NCBI GenBank assembly: GCA_020161655.1
Contig: JAIUPC010000024.1
Coordinates: forward strand, 248,001-312,000
Length of the DNA: 64,000 bases
Origin: Pseudomonadota bacterium
Lineage (GTDB): Bacteria > Pseudomonadota > Alphaproteobacteria > Rhodobacterales > Rhodobacteraceae
Direction: 5' to 3'
A model generated the notes under the pieces. The model made no database searches, was not told the DNA's origin, and saw only the letters and a program-made list of their open reading frames with translations. Within the stretch, counting starts at the first letter, position 1. Each line of letters begins with the position of its first letter. Shown piece by piece: positions 27,365 through 36,058 of the stretch. The translations under genes and the position numbers were made by a program.

Positions 27365-28713
27365 TATTGAGCCTTTTCCTGCTTCTTTTCTTTTCTCGAC
27401 TTGAACAATTCAAACAACTTTGCCGCAAGCCCAAGCTTGTTCACCTGCCGCGCCCGTGCCACGGCAAGGGTGTTTTCCGGCACGTCGTCGGTGATGACCG
27501 AGCCTGAGGCCGTCATCGCGCCGTCGCCGATCGTGACCGGTGCCACCAGCATCGTGTCCGAGCCGATGAAGGCCCGCGCCCCGATCTCGGTCCGGTGCTT
27601 GGAAACGCCGTCATAGTTGCAGGTGATGGTGCCGGCGCCGATGTTGGTATGTTCGCCGACATGGGCATCGCCAAGGTAGGTCAGGTGGCCGACCTTCACG
27701 CCCTCATCGAGGATCGAATTCTTGACCTCGACGAAGTTGCCGACATGGACATCCTCGGCCAGTTCCGCGCCGGGCCTCAGCCGCGCGAAGGGGCCAACGC
27801 GGGCGCCGCGCGAGATATGGCAGCCTTCGAGATGGCAGAAGGGCAGGATCTCGGCCTCGGATTCCACCGTGGTTTCCGGGCCGAAGACCACATGCGGGCC
27901 GACCACGGTGTCGCGGCCGATCACGGTGTCCCATGAGAGGAACACGGTTTCCGGCGCGGTCAGGGTGACGCCGTTCTCCATCACCTCGGCCCGAAGCCGC
28001 GCCTGCATTGCCGCCTCCGCCGCTGCCAGATCGGCGCGGCTGTTGACGCCAAGCGTCTCGGCTTCGGGGCAGGTCACGACCTCGGCCGTCAGCCCCGCCA
28101 CGCGGCCCGCCGCGATGATGTCGGTCAGGTAGTATTCGCCCGACGCGTTGTTGTTGCCGACGCCGCGCACCAGCTTCGCCAAAGCCTTCGCATCCGCGCA
28201 GATCACCCCGCTGTTGCAGAGCGTGATCTTCCGCTCCTCCGCGGTCGCGTCCTTGTATTCGATGATCCGGTAAAGATGGCCGAGATGCACGACGAGGCGG
28301 CCATAGCGCCCCGGATCGGCGGCCTCGAAGCCAAGGACCACCACGTCGGACCTGGCGCTGAGCATCGCCTCAAGCGTCTCGGGCCGGATCAGGGGCGTGT
28401 CGCCATAAAGGACGATGACCTTGCCCTCGAAGCCTTCCAGCGCCGGCAGCGCCTGAAGGACGGCATGGGCCGTGCCTTTTTGTTCGGCCTGGATGACCAC
28501 GTCCACGGCCTCGTCAAAGGCCTTGGCGGCTTTCGTCACCTCATCGGCGCCGTGGCCCGCGACCACGACCATGCGTTCCGGTTCGACCATGGCACCCGAC
28601 CGCATCGCGTGATGCAGCAGGGGTGCGCCGGCGATCTGGTGGAGAACCTTCGGCAGGTCCGAGTTCATCCGCGTGCCCTGACCCGCGGCAAGAATGATAA
28701 GGGCTGTTGCCAT
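27364..28713 (-). CDS. glmU: Bifunctional GlcNAc-1-P uridylyltransferase / GlcN-1-P acetyltransferase
   Basis: Makes UDP-GlcNAc. The N-terminal pyrophosphorylase domain has LAAGQGTRMNSDLPKVLHQ at residues 8-26 and LYGDTPLI near 103; from about residue 250 the left-handed beta-helix of hexapeptide repeats carries the acetyltransferase, with NIGAGTITCNYDGVSKHRT near 355 including the catalytic His region. 449 residues is normal. It leads the leftward glmU-glmS-alkD unit; the 104-base gap to the divergent HAD gene should hold both promoters. Confidence 0.97.
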   Translation of the reverse strand: MATALIILAAGQGTRMNSDLPKVLHQIAGAPLLHHAMRSGAMVEPERMVVVAGHGADEVTKAAKAFDEAVDVVIQAEQKGTAHAVLQALPALEGFEGKVIVLYGDTPLIRPETLEAMLSARSDVVVLGFEAADPGRYGRLVVHLGHLYRIIEYKDATAEERKITLCNSGVICADAKALAKLVRGVGNNNASGEYYLTDIIAAGRVAGLTAEVVTCPEAETLGVNSRADLAAAEAAMQARLRAEVMENGVTLTAPETVFLSWDTVIGRDTVVGPHVVFGPETTVESEAEILPFCHLEGCHISRGARVGPFARLRPGAELAEDVHVGNFVEVKNSILDEGVKVGHLTYLGDAHVGEHTNIGAGTITCNYDGVSKHRTEIGARAFIGSDTMLVAPVTIGDGAMTASGSVITDDVPENTLAVARARQVNKLGLAAKLFELFKSRKEKKQEKAQ

Positions 28714-28817
28714 GTTGCAGCTTTCTTTTGCCTCGGGCCCGTTTTAACCAAGGCCCCGGTTGCCGCAAGGGGGCAGGGTTCACTCTTCCTTTCGGCAGGT
28801 TACATGGGAAACGGTCG

Positions 28818-29483
28818 ATGCGTACGGTGATATTTGACCTGGACGGCACCCTGGCGGACACGTCGGCCGACCTCATCGCGGCGGCGAATGCCTGTTTTCG
28901 CGGCATGGGGACGGGCGATCTCCTGGACCCCGCGGCCGATATGCTGACCGCCTTTCACGGCGGCCGCGCCATGCTGAGGCTTGGGCTTTCGCGTATGGGC
29001 GGGGTTGATGAGGCGGTCGTGGACCGCTTCTATCCGGTCCTCCTTGCCGCCTATGAGGGCGGGATCGACCGCGAGACCCGGCTTTATCCCGGTGCCGCCG
29101 AAGCGGTGGAGGCGCTGCGCCGCGCCGGCTTCGCCACCGGCATCTGCACCAACAAGCCCGCCGGGCTGGCCGAGCTTCTGGTGCGCCGGCTTGGGGTGCG
29201 CGACCTTTTCGGCTCGCTCGTCGGGGCCGACACGCTGCCGGTCCGAAAGCCTGACCCGGCGCCCTATCATCTGTCTGTCCGCGAGGCGGGGGGCGTCAGC
29301 GAACGCTCGATCCTGATCGGCGACACCGAAACGGATCGCAAGACCGCGACGGCGGCGGGTGTGGCTTCGGTCCTTGTCACCTTCGGGCCGGAGGGCTCGG
29401 GGATCGCCCGGCTGGAACCGGATGCGCTGCTTGACGTCTATGCCGATTTGCCGGCCCTGGCGGAACGCATCCTGCCAGCCTGA
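28818..29483 (+). CDS. HAD-superfamily hydrolase, phosphoglycolate phosphatase-like
   Basis: 221-residue HAD subfamily IA phosphatase. Motif I is FDLDGTLADTS (nucleophile Asp near residue 7), motif II ICTNKPAG, motif III Lys in RKPDPAPYH, and motif IV IGDTETDRKTATAAG. The cap domain between motifs I and II fits Gph. I start at ATG 28818 because motif I must lie near the N terminus; the upstream ATG at 28707 overlaps glmU. Phosphoglycolate is the most common substrate for this group, but the assignment beyond HAD phosphatase is inference. Confidence 0.85.
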   Translation: MRTVIFDLDGTLADTSADLIAAANACFRGMGTGDLLDPAADMLTAFHGGRAMLRLGLSRMGGVDEAVVDRFYPVLLAAYEGGIDRETRLYPGAAEAVEALRRAGFATGICTNKPAGLAELLVRRLGVRDLFGSLVGADTLPVRKPDPAPYHLSVREAGGVSERSILIGDTETDRKTATAAGVASVLVTFGPEGSGIARLEPDALLDVYADLPALAERILPA

Positions 29484-29819
29484 TCAGAAGAACCGCGCAC
29501 AGCCGGGCAGGGTTCTGCGGAACTCTGACTGAAGCTCGTCGGGCGTGTTTTCCAGCATCAGACGGTCGGCCGTCACCTGCATGGCGCGCGCCTTCTCGTC
29601 GTTGTTGCCGGGAAGGCCCTGCAGAAGATGCGCCGCCGAAGCCTTGCTTTTCGCCGAATCCTCGGGCGACGATCGCCCCTCCCGCGCCGCGAAGCTGCTG
29701 GCAAGCGACAGCATGGTCGCGCATTTCAGGCGGAGCGCATCGTCACCGGAATAGGTGACCTCGGCCGCGCGGAGCGCCAGCGGAATGAGAAGCAGGGCGA
29801 GGATGATGCCGGTCCGCAT
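29484..29819 (-). CDS. Small secreted protein of unknown function
   Basis: 111 residues with a signal peptide (MRTGIILALLLIPLALRAAE, cut after about residue 19). The mature part is helical, with a Cys near residue 33 and another near 107 in LPGCARFF, which could form a disulfide in the periplasm. I do not recognise the family. It ends directly beside the stop of the HAD gene on the other strand, with no bases between. The longer open frame upstream is antisense to the aminotransferase gene and not used. Confidence 0.65.
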   Translation of the reverse strand: MRTGIILALLLIPLALRAAEVTYSGDDALRLKCATMLSLASSFAAREGRSSPEDSAKSKASAAHLLQGLPGNNDEKARAMQVTADRLMLENTPDELQSEFRRTLPGCARFF

Positions 29820-29927
29820 GGGCAAGCGGCTTTCTTTCCTGGGATGCAGGGTATGGGGCCACCCCCGGGCTGCCGATGTCAAGCCGGGTGATTGACCTTT
29901 GCCTGCCCCGCCGCCAATTTGCCCGCC

Positions 29928-31151
29928 ATGGAAATCTTCACCGGCAGTTTCACCCAGCAGGAGCCGATCCCCGAGGCGGGGATCGAGGCGGCGCTCCGTG
30001 TTCTTCGCCACGGGCGGCTTCACCGCTACAACACGGCGGGCGAGGAGATCGCCGAAACGGCGCTCCTGGAGGAGGAATTCGCCGCCTTCACCGGCGCGAA
30101 ATACTGCCTCGCCGTCGCTTCGGGCGGCTATGCGCTTGGGGCCGCGCTTCGGGCCATCGGCATCGGGCCGGGCGACGTTGTGCTGACCAACGCCTTCACT
30201 CTGGCACCGGTGCCGGGCGCTATCGCGGCGGTCGGCGCCACGCCGGTCTTCGTCGAGACGACCGAGGGCCTGACCATCGACCTGGGCGACCTCGCCGCCA
30301 AGACGAAGGGCGCGAAGGCGCTGCTCCTTTCCCACATGCGCGGCCATATCTGCGACATGGACCGGCTGATGGCGATCTGCAACGCGGCCCAATTGCCGGT
30401 GATCGAGGATTGCGCCCATACGATGGGGGCAAGCTGGCGCGGCACGCCTTCGGGCCGGCATGGCGTCTTCGGCTGCTACTCGACCCAGACCTACAAGCAC
30501 ATGAACTCCGGGGAAGGCGGGCTTCTCGTCTCCGACGACCCCGACCTGATGGCCAAAGCGATCCTGCTTTCGGGGAGCTACATGCTCTACCCCCGCCACC
30601 GCGCCGCGCCGCCACCGGAAGCCTTCGAGGCGGTGAAATATGTCACGCCCAACGTCTCCGGCCGGATGGACAACCTTCGCGCCGCGATCCTGAGGCCGCA
30701 GTTGACCGACCTGCCGCGCCAGCTTTCACGCTGGAACGCGCTTTACCGGGCTGTCGAGGCAGGTTTGCAGTCAACTCCCGGCCTCCAGTTGATCGACCGG
30801 CCCGAAGGCGAGGACTACGTTGCCTCCTCCTTCCAGTTCCTCCTGCCGGACTGGCCGGCGGACCGGGTCCGCAGCCTCCTTGCCCGCGCCGCCGCGCGGG
30901 GCGTGGAGCTGAAATGGTTCGGCGCGGCGGAACCCCAGGGCTTCACCTCGCGCCATTCCTCCTGGCGCTACGCCCCGGCGCAGGACATGCCGCGCACCGA
31001 CCGGGTGCTTGCTGGGTTGATCGACATGCGCCTGCCGCTGACCTTCTCCATTGACGACGCGGCGGTCATCGCCCGCATCCTCCGGCAGGAGGTCTCGGCA
31101 GTGTTCCAGGGCGACGACAGCGCCCCGGCATCGGTTCCGCTCGCGGACTGA
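29928..31151 (+). CDS. DegT/DnrJ/EryC1/StrS-family PLP aminotransferase
   Basis: 407-residue PLP enzyme of the sugar-aminotransferase fold. The Asp that binds the PLP ring nitrogen is in VIEDCAHTMGASW and the Schiff-base Lys in STQTYKHMNSGEGG. The family makes amino-deoxy sugars for surface glycans or secondary products, but here no nucleotide-sugar genes are adjacent, so the substrate is open. I start at ATG 29928 (MEIFTGSFTQQEPIPE); a TTG at 29892 is possible. No strong ribosome site is visible before the ATG. Confidence 0.85.
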   Translation: MEIFTGSFTQQEPIPEAGIEAALRVLRHGRLHRYNTAGEEIAETALLEEEFAAFTGAKYCLAVASGGYALGAALRAIGIGPGDVVLTNAFTLAPVPGAIAAVGATPVFVETTEGLTIDLGDLAAKTKGAKALLLSHMRGHICDMDRLMAICNAAQLPVIEDCAHTMGASWRGTPSGRHGVFGCYSTQTYKHMNSGEGGLLVSDDPDLMAKAILLSGSYMLYPRHRAAPPPEAFEAVKYVTPNVSGRMDNLRAAILRPQLTDLPRQLSRWNALYRAVEAGLQSTPGLQLIDRPEGEDYVASSFQFLLPDWPADRVRSLLARAAARGVELKWFGAAEPQGFTSRHSSWRYAPAQDMPRTDRVLAGLIDMRLPLTFSIDDAAVIARILRQEVSAVFQGDDSAPASVPLAD

Positions 31152-31167
31152 GACGGGTCATGGTCCC

Positions 31168-31195
31168 GTAGGATGGGCAATATTGCCCATCCTAC
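31168..31195. repeat. 28-base perfect palindrome at the end of creA
   Basis: GTAGGATGGGCAAT (31168-31181) is followed without spacer by its exact reverse complement. It lies between the convergent aminotransferase and creA genes, and its right end includes the creA stop codon. The half-site GTAGGATGGGC resembles short REP-like sequences scattered in many proteobacteria. It may work as a two-way terminator or mark an inserted element. Confidence 0.8.
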
Positions 31196-31635
31196 TTCGC
31201 CGCCGCGAGCGGCACCACCGAGATCGACATCTTGCCCGACCCTTGGGTCAGCTCGCTCGCATGGGCGAGGTAGACCAGCGAGTTGTTCTTCCGGTCGAAG
31301 ATCCGGGTTACCCTCAGCGACTTGAAGACCAGCGAGGTGCCTTCCGAAAAGATCACTTCGCCGCCAGTGTCAATGTCACCGACCGTGATCGGCCCGGTCT
31401 GGCTGCAGTCGAGCGCCGAATAGGATGGGTCCTCGAACCAGTTGCCGTTGCTGACCCGGTCGATGACCGAGCGGTCGAAATAGGCGACGTGGCATGTCAC
31501 GCCCTGCACCCCCGGATCGGGGATCGCCTCGATGAAGATGTCATTGCCGACCCAGTCGACGCCGACCTTGCCGACGACTTCGGCCTGGGTGGCGGAGGCG
31601 AGGAGGGTGGCGGCAAGGGCGAGACGTGCAAGCAT
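31192..31635 (-). CDS. CreA family periplasmic protein
   Basis: 147 residues with a signal peptide ([18 protein letters not shown]) and the CreA family body: [35 protein letters not shown], and [20 protein letters not shown]. CreA is a widely conserved periplasmic protein of unknown biochemical role. I chose ATG 31635 because GGAAAGG lies seven or so bases upstream; an ATG two codons earlier is too close to it. The stop codon lies inside a perfect palindrome. Confidence 0.9.
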   Translation of the reverse strand: MLARLALAATLLASATQAEVVGKVGVDWVGNDIFIEAIPDPGVQGVTCHVAYFDRSVIDRVSNGNWFEDPSYSALDCSQTGPITVGDIDTGGEVIFSEGTSLVFKSLRVTRIFDRKNNSLVYLAHASELTQGSGKMSISVVPLAAAK

Positions 31636-31743
31636 GGACATTCCTTTCCGATCGGGCGCGTGCGACGATGCCACAACGCCGGACGGGGGGCCATGGGTTC
31701 CGGGCAAAGCGCTTGACCCGACTCGCCACTCGAGTCTATTAAT

Positions 31744-31757
31744 TGAACACACGTTCA
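31744..31757. promoter_or_regulatory. Candidate operator TGAAC-ACAC-GTTCA upstream of the leucine-degradation genes
   Basis: Perfect five-base inverted repeat with a four-base spacer, 18 bases before the ivd start and probably in its promoter. TetR-type regulators of acyl-CoA pathways often bind GAAC-N-GTTC-like sites, but no regulator gene lies nearby, so the binder is unknown. Confidence 0.4.
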
Positions 31758-31774
31758 TTTCTATGGGGGCCGCC

Positions 31775-32938
31775 ATGTTCACCGCGTCGATGAAGTTCCA
31801 TCTCGGCGACGAAATCGACGCCCTGCGCGACATGGTGCACCGCTGGGCGCAAGAGCGGGTGAAGCCCATGGCCGCCGAGGTCGACCGGACGAACAATTTC
31901 CCCGCCGAGCTGTGGACCGAGATGGGCGAACTTGGCCTTCTCGGCATCACGGTGCCTGAGGAATACGGCGGGGCGGCGATGGGCTATCTCGCCCATGCCA
32001 TCGCGGTCGAGGAGATCGCCCGCGCTTCCGCCTCCATCTCCCTCTCCTACGGCGCGCATTCGAACCTTTGCGTCAACCAGATCAAGCTCAACGGCTCGGA
32101 TGCGCAGAAACGGAAATACCTGCCCGGCCTCATCTCCGGCGCCCATGTCGGCGCGCTCGCCATGTCCGAGGCGGGGGCGGGATCGGACGTGGTGTCGATG
32201 AAGCTGAAGGCGGAAAAGCGGAACGGCTACTACGTCCTCAACGGCACCAAGTTCTGGATCACCAACGGCCCGGATGCGAATACTCTGGTGGTCTATGCCA
32301 AGACCGATCCGGCGGCGGGATCGAAGGGCATCACCGCCTTCATCGTCGAGAAGACCTACAAGGGCTTCTCCACCTCCAAGCATTTCGACAAGCTTGGCAT
32401 GCGCGGCTCAAACACCGCCGAGCTGATCTTCGAAGACGTGGAAGTGCCCTTCGAGAACGTCCTTGGCGAAGAGGGCAAGGGCGTCCGCGTCCTCATGTCC
32501 GGGCTCGATTACGAGCGGGTCGTCCTTTCCGGCATCGGCACCGGCATCATGGCCGCCTGCCTGGATGAGGTCATGCCCTACCTTGCCACCCGCAAGCAGT
32601 TCGGGCAGCCCATCGGGAACTTCCAGCTGATGCAGGGCAAGGTCGCCGACATGTACACCAAGATGAACTCCGCCCGCGCCTATCTCTACGAGGTCGCCCG
32701 CGCCTGCGACCGGGGCGAGGTCACGCGCCAGGACGCCGCGGCTTGCGTTTTGTATGCCTCCGAGGAGGCGATGACAGTGGCGCATCAGGCGGTGCAGGCG
32801 ATGGGCGGCATGGGCTTCATGAACGAAACCCCGGTCAGCCGCATCTTCCGTGACGCCAAGCTCATGGAGATCGGCGCCGGGACGAGCGAGATCCGCCGGA
32901 TGCTGATCGGGCGGGAGTTGATGGGGGCGATGGGGTGA
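31775..32938 (+). CDS. ivd: Isovaleryl-CoA dehydrogenase
   Basis: FAD enzyme oxidising isovaleryl-CoA to 3-methylcrotonyl-CoA in leucine breakdown, passing electrons to ETF. 387 residues. The acyl-CoA dehydrogenase signatures are [19 protein letters not shown] and [15 protein letters not shown] with [16 protein letters not shown] at the end. The catalytic Glu fits [14 protein letters not shown] near residue 247, the position used by isovaleryl-CoA dehydrogenases and not the later one of other family members. Start at ATG 31775 ([11 protein letters not shown]); the open frame extends further upstream over the creA leader but without family similarity. First gene of the liu operon. Confidence 0.94.
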   Translation: MFTASMKFHLGDEIDALRDMVHRWAQERVKPMAAEVDRTNNFPAELWTEMGELGLLGITVPEEYGGAAMGYLAHAIAVEEIARASASISLSYGAHSNLCVNQIKLNGSDAQKRKYLPGLISGAHVGALAMSEAGAGSDVVSMKLKAEKRNGYYVLNGTKFWITNGPDANTLVVYAKTDPAAGSKGITAFIVEKTYKGFSTSKHFDKLGMRGSNTAELIFEDVEVPFENVLGEEGKGVRVLMSGLDYERVVLSGIGTGIMAACLDEVMPYLATRKQFGQPIGNFQLMQGKVADMYTKMNSARAYLYEVARACDRGEVTRQDAAACVLYASEEAMTVAHQAVQAMGGMGFMNETPVSRIFRDAKLMEIGAGTSEIRRMLIGRELMGAMG

Positions 32939-33492
32939 GGTTGCGGCGACTCCTGCCGGGTCTGGCATTGGTGTCTGTAGCGTCGTTCGCAGTGGCTGCG
33001 GTCGCCGACGGCGTTCCAACCGAAGTCGACGCCGCCAAGGTCAAAGTCTGTATGGATTCGGCCGCGCCCGGAACCGTCGAGCCGGACTGCGTTGGCCTTG
33101 CTGCCGACGAATGTATGGTTGCCCCGCCGCGCCATCAGACGACGATCGACATTTTCGAGTGCCGCGAGGCAGAAGAAACCGTCTGGCGCGGGCTGGCGCA
33201 TGAAATGGAGCAACGGCAACTGACCAAATGGCGCCAGCTCGATCAATTCAACCGCGACCTGAAGGTGCCGAACGTCTCTGGATTGGCCGAGCAATCATTC
33301 GAAACATTGCGTGATGCCTATTGGGTATACGCTCAGTCGCTCTGCTACATGATCTACCACGCCAACGAAGGCGGTTCGATAAAGAACATCCTGTCGTCTG
33401 AATGCCAGCTCAAGATGGCTGCTGCCTGGGCACTGCGACTGCGTGACACCGATTGGAGCTACGGCGAAAACTATAGGTTTGATGTGCAATGA
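32935..33492 (+). CDS. Exported LprI/DUF1311-like protein
   Basis: 185 residues with a signal peptide ([19 protein letters not shown]). The mature part has the Cys pattern of the LprI (lysozyme inhibitor-like, DUF1311) fold: [34 protein letters not shown], then [28 protein letters not shown] and an AWALRLRD end. The role is unknown beyond the family. GTG 32935 overlaps the ivd stop (GTGA), and its own stop overlaps the mccB start (ATGA), so it is coupled on both sides. One 60-base line I counted is 48 percent GC, well below its neighbours, suggesting a later arrival. Confidence 0.75.
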   Translation: MRLRRLLPGLALVSVASFAVAAVADGVPTEVDAAKVKVCMDSAAPGTVEPDCVGLAADECMVAPPRHQTTIDIFECREAEETVWRGLAHEMEQRQLTKWRQLDQFNRDLKVPNVSGLAEQSFETLRDAYWVYAQSLCYMIYHANEGGSIKNILSSECQLKMAAAWALRLRDTDWSYGENYRFDVQ

Positions 33493-35093
33493 AACTCCTC
33501 TCATCCGCCCTCCCCACCTCCGACGCCTTCCGCGCCAACCGTACCGCCCATCTCGCGCTGCTTGAGACCGCGCAGCAGGCCGCGACCATCGCCGCCGCCG
33601 GCGGTGGCGAAAAGGCCCTCGCCCGCCATGTCTCGCGCGGCAAGCTGCCGCCGCGCGAACGTGTGGCCGACCTTCTCGACCCCGGCTCGCCCTTCCTTGA
33701 GATCGGCGCCACCGCTGCCCATGGCATGTATGGCGGCGATGCGCCCTCGGCCGGCCTCACCGCCGGGATCGGCCGCATTCACGGGCAGGAGGTGATGGTC
33801 GTCGCCAACGATGCCACCGTGAAGGGCGGCACCTACTATCCGATGACGGTGAAAAAGCACCTCCGCGCGCAGGAGATCGCCGCCGAGAACCATCTGCCCT
33901 GCGTCTACCTTGTGGATTCCGGCGGCGCCAACCTGCCCAATCAGGACGATGTCTTCCCCGACCGCGAGCATTTCGGCCGCATCTTCTACAACCAGGCCAA
34001 CATGAGCGCGAAGGGTATCCCGCAGATCGCCGTGGTCATGGGCTCATCGACGGCGGGCGGCGCCTATATGCCGGCGATGTCCGATGTCTCGATCATCGTC
34101 CGGGGTCAGGGCACGATCTTCCTCGCCGGCCCGCCCCTCGTGAAGGCCGCGACGGGTGAGGTCGTGAGCGCCGAGGATCTTGGCGGCGGCGATGTCCACA
34201 CAAGGCTTTCCGGGGTGGCCGATTACCTTGCGGAAGACGACGCCCATGCGCTGGCGCTTGCCCGCCGAGCGGTCAGCCAGCTGAACCGCCGAAAGCCACA
34301 GACCGTCGACTGGCAAAGCCCAGAGGCCCCGGCCTATGACCCCGAGGAGATCCTCGGCATCGTTCCGGGCGACCTCCGCACGCCCTATGACATCCGCGAG
34401 GTCATCGCCCGCATCACCGACGGCTCGCGCTTCGATGAATTCAAGGCCCGCTACGGCGAGACGCTGGTGACGGGGTTTGCCCATGTCATGGGCTGCCCGG
34501 TCGGCATCGTCGCCAACAACGGCGTTCTCTTTTCGGAAAGCGCCATCAAGGGCGCGCATTTCATCGAGCTTTGCAGCCAGCGGAAGATCCCGCTGGTGTT
34601 CCTGCAGAACATCACCGGCTTCATGGTCGGCCGGAAGTATGAGAACGAAGGCATCGCCCGCCACGGCGCCAAGATGGTGACGGCGGTGGCGACGACCTCG
34701 GTCCCGAAGATCACCATGCTCGTCGGCGGCTCCTTCGGGGCCGGCAACTACGGCATGGCGGGCCGCGCCTATTCGCCCCGCTTCCTCTGGACCTGGCCCA
34801 ATTCCCGCATCTCCGTGATGGGCGGCGAACAGGCGGCGGGTGTCCTCGCCACGGTAAAGCGCGACGGGATCGAGCGGGCAGGGGGCACATGGTCGGCGGC
34901 GGATGAGGCTCAATTCAAGCGCCCCACCATCGAGATGTTCGAGGAACAGTCGCACCCCCTCTATGCCTCGGCCCGGCTCTGGGACGACGGCATCATCGAC
35001 CCCAGGAAATCGCGCGAGGTGCTGGCCCTGTCACTTTCGGCGTCGCTCAACGCCCCCATCGACGAGACGCGCTACGGCGTCTTCCGGATGTGA
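33489..35093 (+). CDS. mccB: 3-methylcrotonyl-CoA carboxylase, carboxyltransferase (beta) subunit
   Basis: Transfers the carboxyl group from biotin to 3-methylcrotonyl-CoA, giving 3-methylglutaconyl-CoA. 534 residues, normal for MCC beta. [22 protein letters not shown] near residue 45 opens the carboxyl-transferase domain, [18 protein letters not shown] is the N-half oxyanion region, and [19 protein letters not shown] and [15 protein letters not shown] are typical of MCC as against propionyl-CoA carboxylase. The partner mccA lies 966 bases downstream after two small genes, which is unusual. Confidence 0.94.
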   Translation: MKLLSSALPTSDAFRANRTAHLALLETAQQAATIAAAGGGEKALARHVSRGKLPPRERVADLLDPGSPFLEIGATAAHGMYGGDAPSAGLTAGIGRIHGQEVMVVANDATVKGGTYYPMTVKKHLRAQEIAAENHLPCVYLVDSGGANLPNQDDVFPDREHFGRIFYNQANMSAKGIPQIAVVMGSSTAGGAYMPAMSDVSIIVRGQGTIFLAGPPLVKAATGEVVSAEDLGGGDVHTRLSGVADYLAEDDAHALALARRAVSQLNRRKPQTVDWQSPEAPAYDPEEILGIVPGDLRTPYDIREVIARITDGSRFDEFKARYGETLVTGFAHVMGCPVGIVANNGVLFSESAIKGAHFIELCSQRKIPLVFLQNITGFMVGRKYENEGIARHGAKMVTAVATTSVPKITMLVGGSFGAGNYGMAGRAYSPRFLWTWPNSRISVMGGEQAAGVLATVKRDGIERAGGTWSAADEAQFKRPTIEMFEEQSHPLYASARLWDDGIIDPRKSREVLALSLSASLNAPIDETRYGVFRM

Positions 35094-35548
35094 CGATGCG
35101 CCGCCCGTTCCCCATGGACCGGTTCCTCAAGGCCCTGATGGGCCTATCCCTCGCGCTCGGCGTCGGGCTGCCGGCGCTGTCCTTCGCCAATGGCACGCTG
35201 AAACCGCATGAGGGTTGTGCCGTGACGCTGGTCGTCGATGGCGACACGGTGAAGCTCTTCTGCCCCGGCGAGGGCTTCGTGACCGCGCGACTTATGGGCT
35301 TCGACACGCCCGAGGTCTTCTCGCCGCTCTGCCTTTCCGAACTGGCGAAGGGCGTCGCCGCGACCGCCTGGCTGAATGCGGCCCTCTTCTCCGCCAGCCA
35401 TATCGCCGAGGAAGGCGCCCGCTCCGACCGCTACGGCCGCCGCCTCGCCAGCCTCCGGCTCGACGGACGCGACGTGGCCGAGACCATCATCGCCGCAGGC
35501 CTCGCCCGGCCATATGCCGGCGGCAAGCGCGAGGGCTGGTGCGCATGA
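35090..35548 (+). CDS. Staphylococcal nuclease-like (thermonuclease) exported protein
   Basis: About 150 residues with an N-terminal signal segment ([19 protein letters not shown]) and an SNase-like OB fold. The calcium- and catalysis-linked residues are in [12 protein letters not shown] and [12 protein letters not shown] (Arg, Asp, Thr, Glu), and the second Arg in RYGRRLASL; all fit an active nuclease. GTG 35090 overlaps the mccB stop; ATG 35096 and 35114 are other starts. Exported, so it would act in the periplasm or outside. It has no evident link to leucine breakdown but is coupled to it by overlapping codons. Confidence 0.82.
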   Translation: MTMRRPFPMDRFLKALMGLSLALGVGLPALSFANGTLKPHEGCAVTLVVDGDTVKLFCPGEGFVTARLMGFDTPEVFSPLCLSELAKGVAATAWLNAALFSASHIAEEGARSDRYGRRLASLRLDGRDVAETIIAAGLARPYAGGKREGWCA

Positions 35549-35967
35549 CGACATCCCTCATCGCCACCCTCAAGGCCCGCTACCCCGGCGCCGAAACCTT
35601 CACCTTCGGCGACAGCCGCGAGCTCTCCGACCGTCTCATCAGCCTCATCCGGTCGGGCAAGAAACGCGCCACCTGCGGCGCGCTGCGCGACTTCACCGAA
35701 GGCGGCGAGGCGCTGCCGGTCCCAGGCCGCCGCGACATCGCTCTCGACTGGGACGGCAACCCGGCACTCGTCATCGAGACCACCCAAGTCACCATCCGCC
35801 GCTTCTGCGACGTGGGCGCGGGTTTCGCCCTCGCGGAAGGCGAGGACGCAACCCTTGAAGGCTGGCAAGAAGGCCACCGCGCCTATTTCGAAAGGAACGG
35901 CGGCTGGTCACCCGAGATGGAGCTTGTCTGCGAACGCTTCAGCCTCATCGAGGACCTCGCCCGATGA
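35545..35967 (+). CDS. ASCH domain protein
   Basis: 140 residues of the ASCH (PUA-like) fold, with SLIRSGKKRATCGALRDF, a GNPALVIETTQVTIRRFCDV core and a GWQEGHRAYFERNG C-terminal block. ASCH proteins bind RNA or hydrolyse modified nucleosides (some are N4-acetylcytidine amidohydrolases); which applies here is unknown. ATG 35545 overlaps the SNase stop (ATGA). It is the third coupled passenger of the liu operon. Confidence 0.85.
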   Translation: MTTSLIATLKARYPGAETFTFGDSRELSDRLISLIRSGKKRATCGALRDFTEGGEALPVPGRRDIALDWDGNPALVIETTQVTIRRFCDVGAGFALAEGEDATLEGWQEGHRAYFERNGGWSPEMELVCERFSLIEDLAR

Positions 35968-35985
35968 CGCCCGTCCCCCCTGCCG

Positions 35986-36037
35986 CTTCTTCGTTGCTGA
36001 AATACCCCACGGGGGTCCGGGGGTGTGAAACCCCCGG
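35986..36037 (+). repeat. Dispersed intergenic repeat (copy D) before mccA
   Basis: Core CTTCTTCGTTGCTGAAATAC (35986-36005) and CCCC, close to the element near 4061, followed by a perfect hairpin CCGGGGGT/ACCCCCGG (36017-36024 with 36030-36037). It occupies most of the 91-base gap between the ASCH gene and mccA and would be transcribed inside the liu message. Confidence 0.7.
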
Positions 36038-36058
36038 CTTCGCCGCAAGGAACACGCC

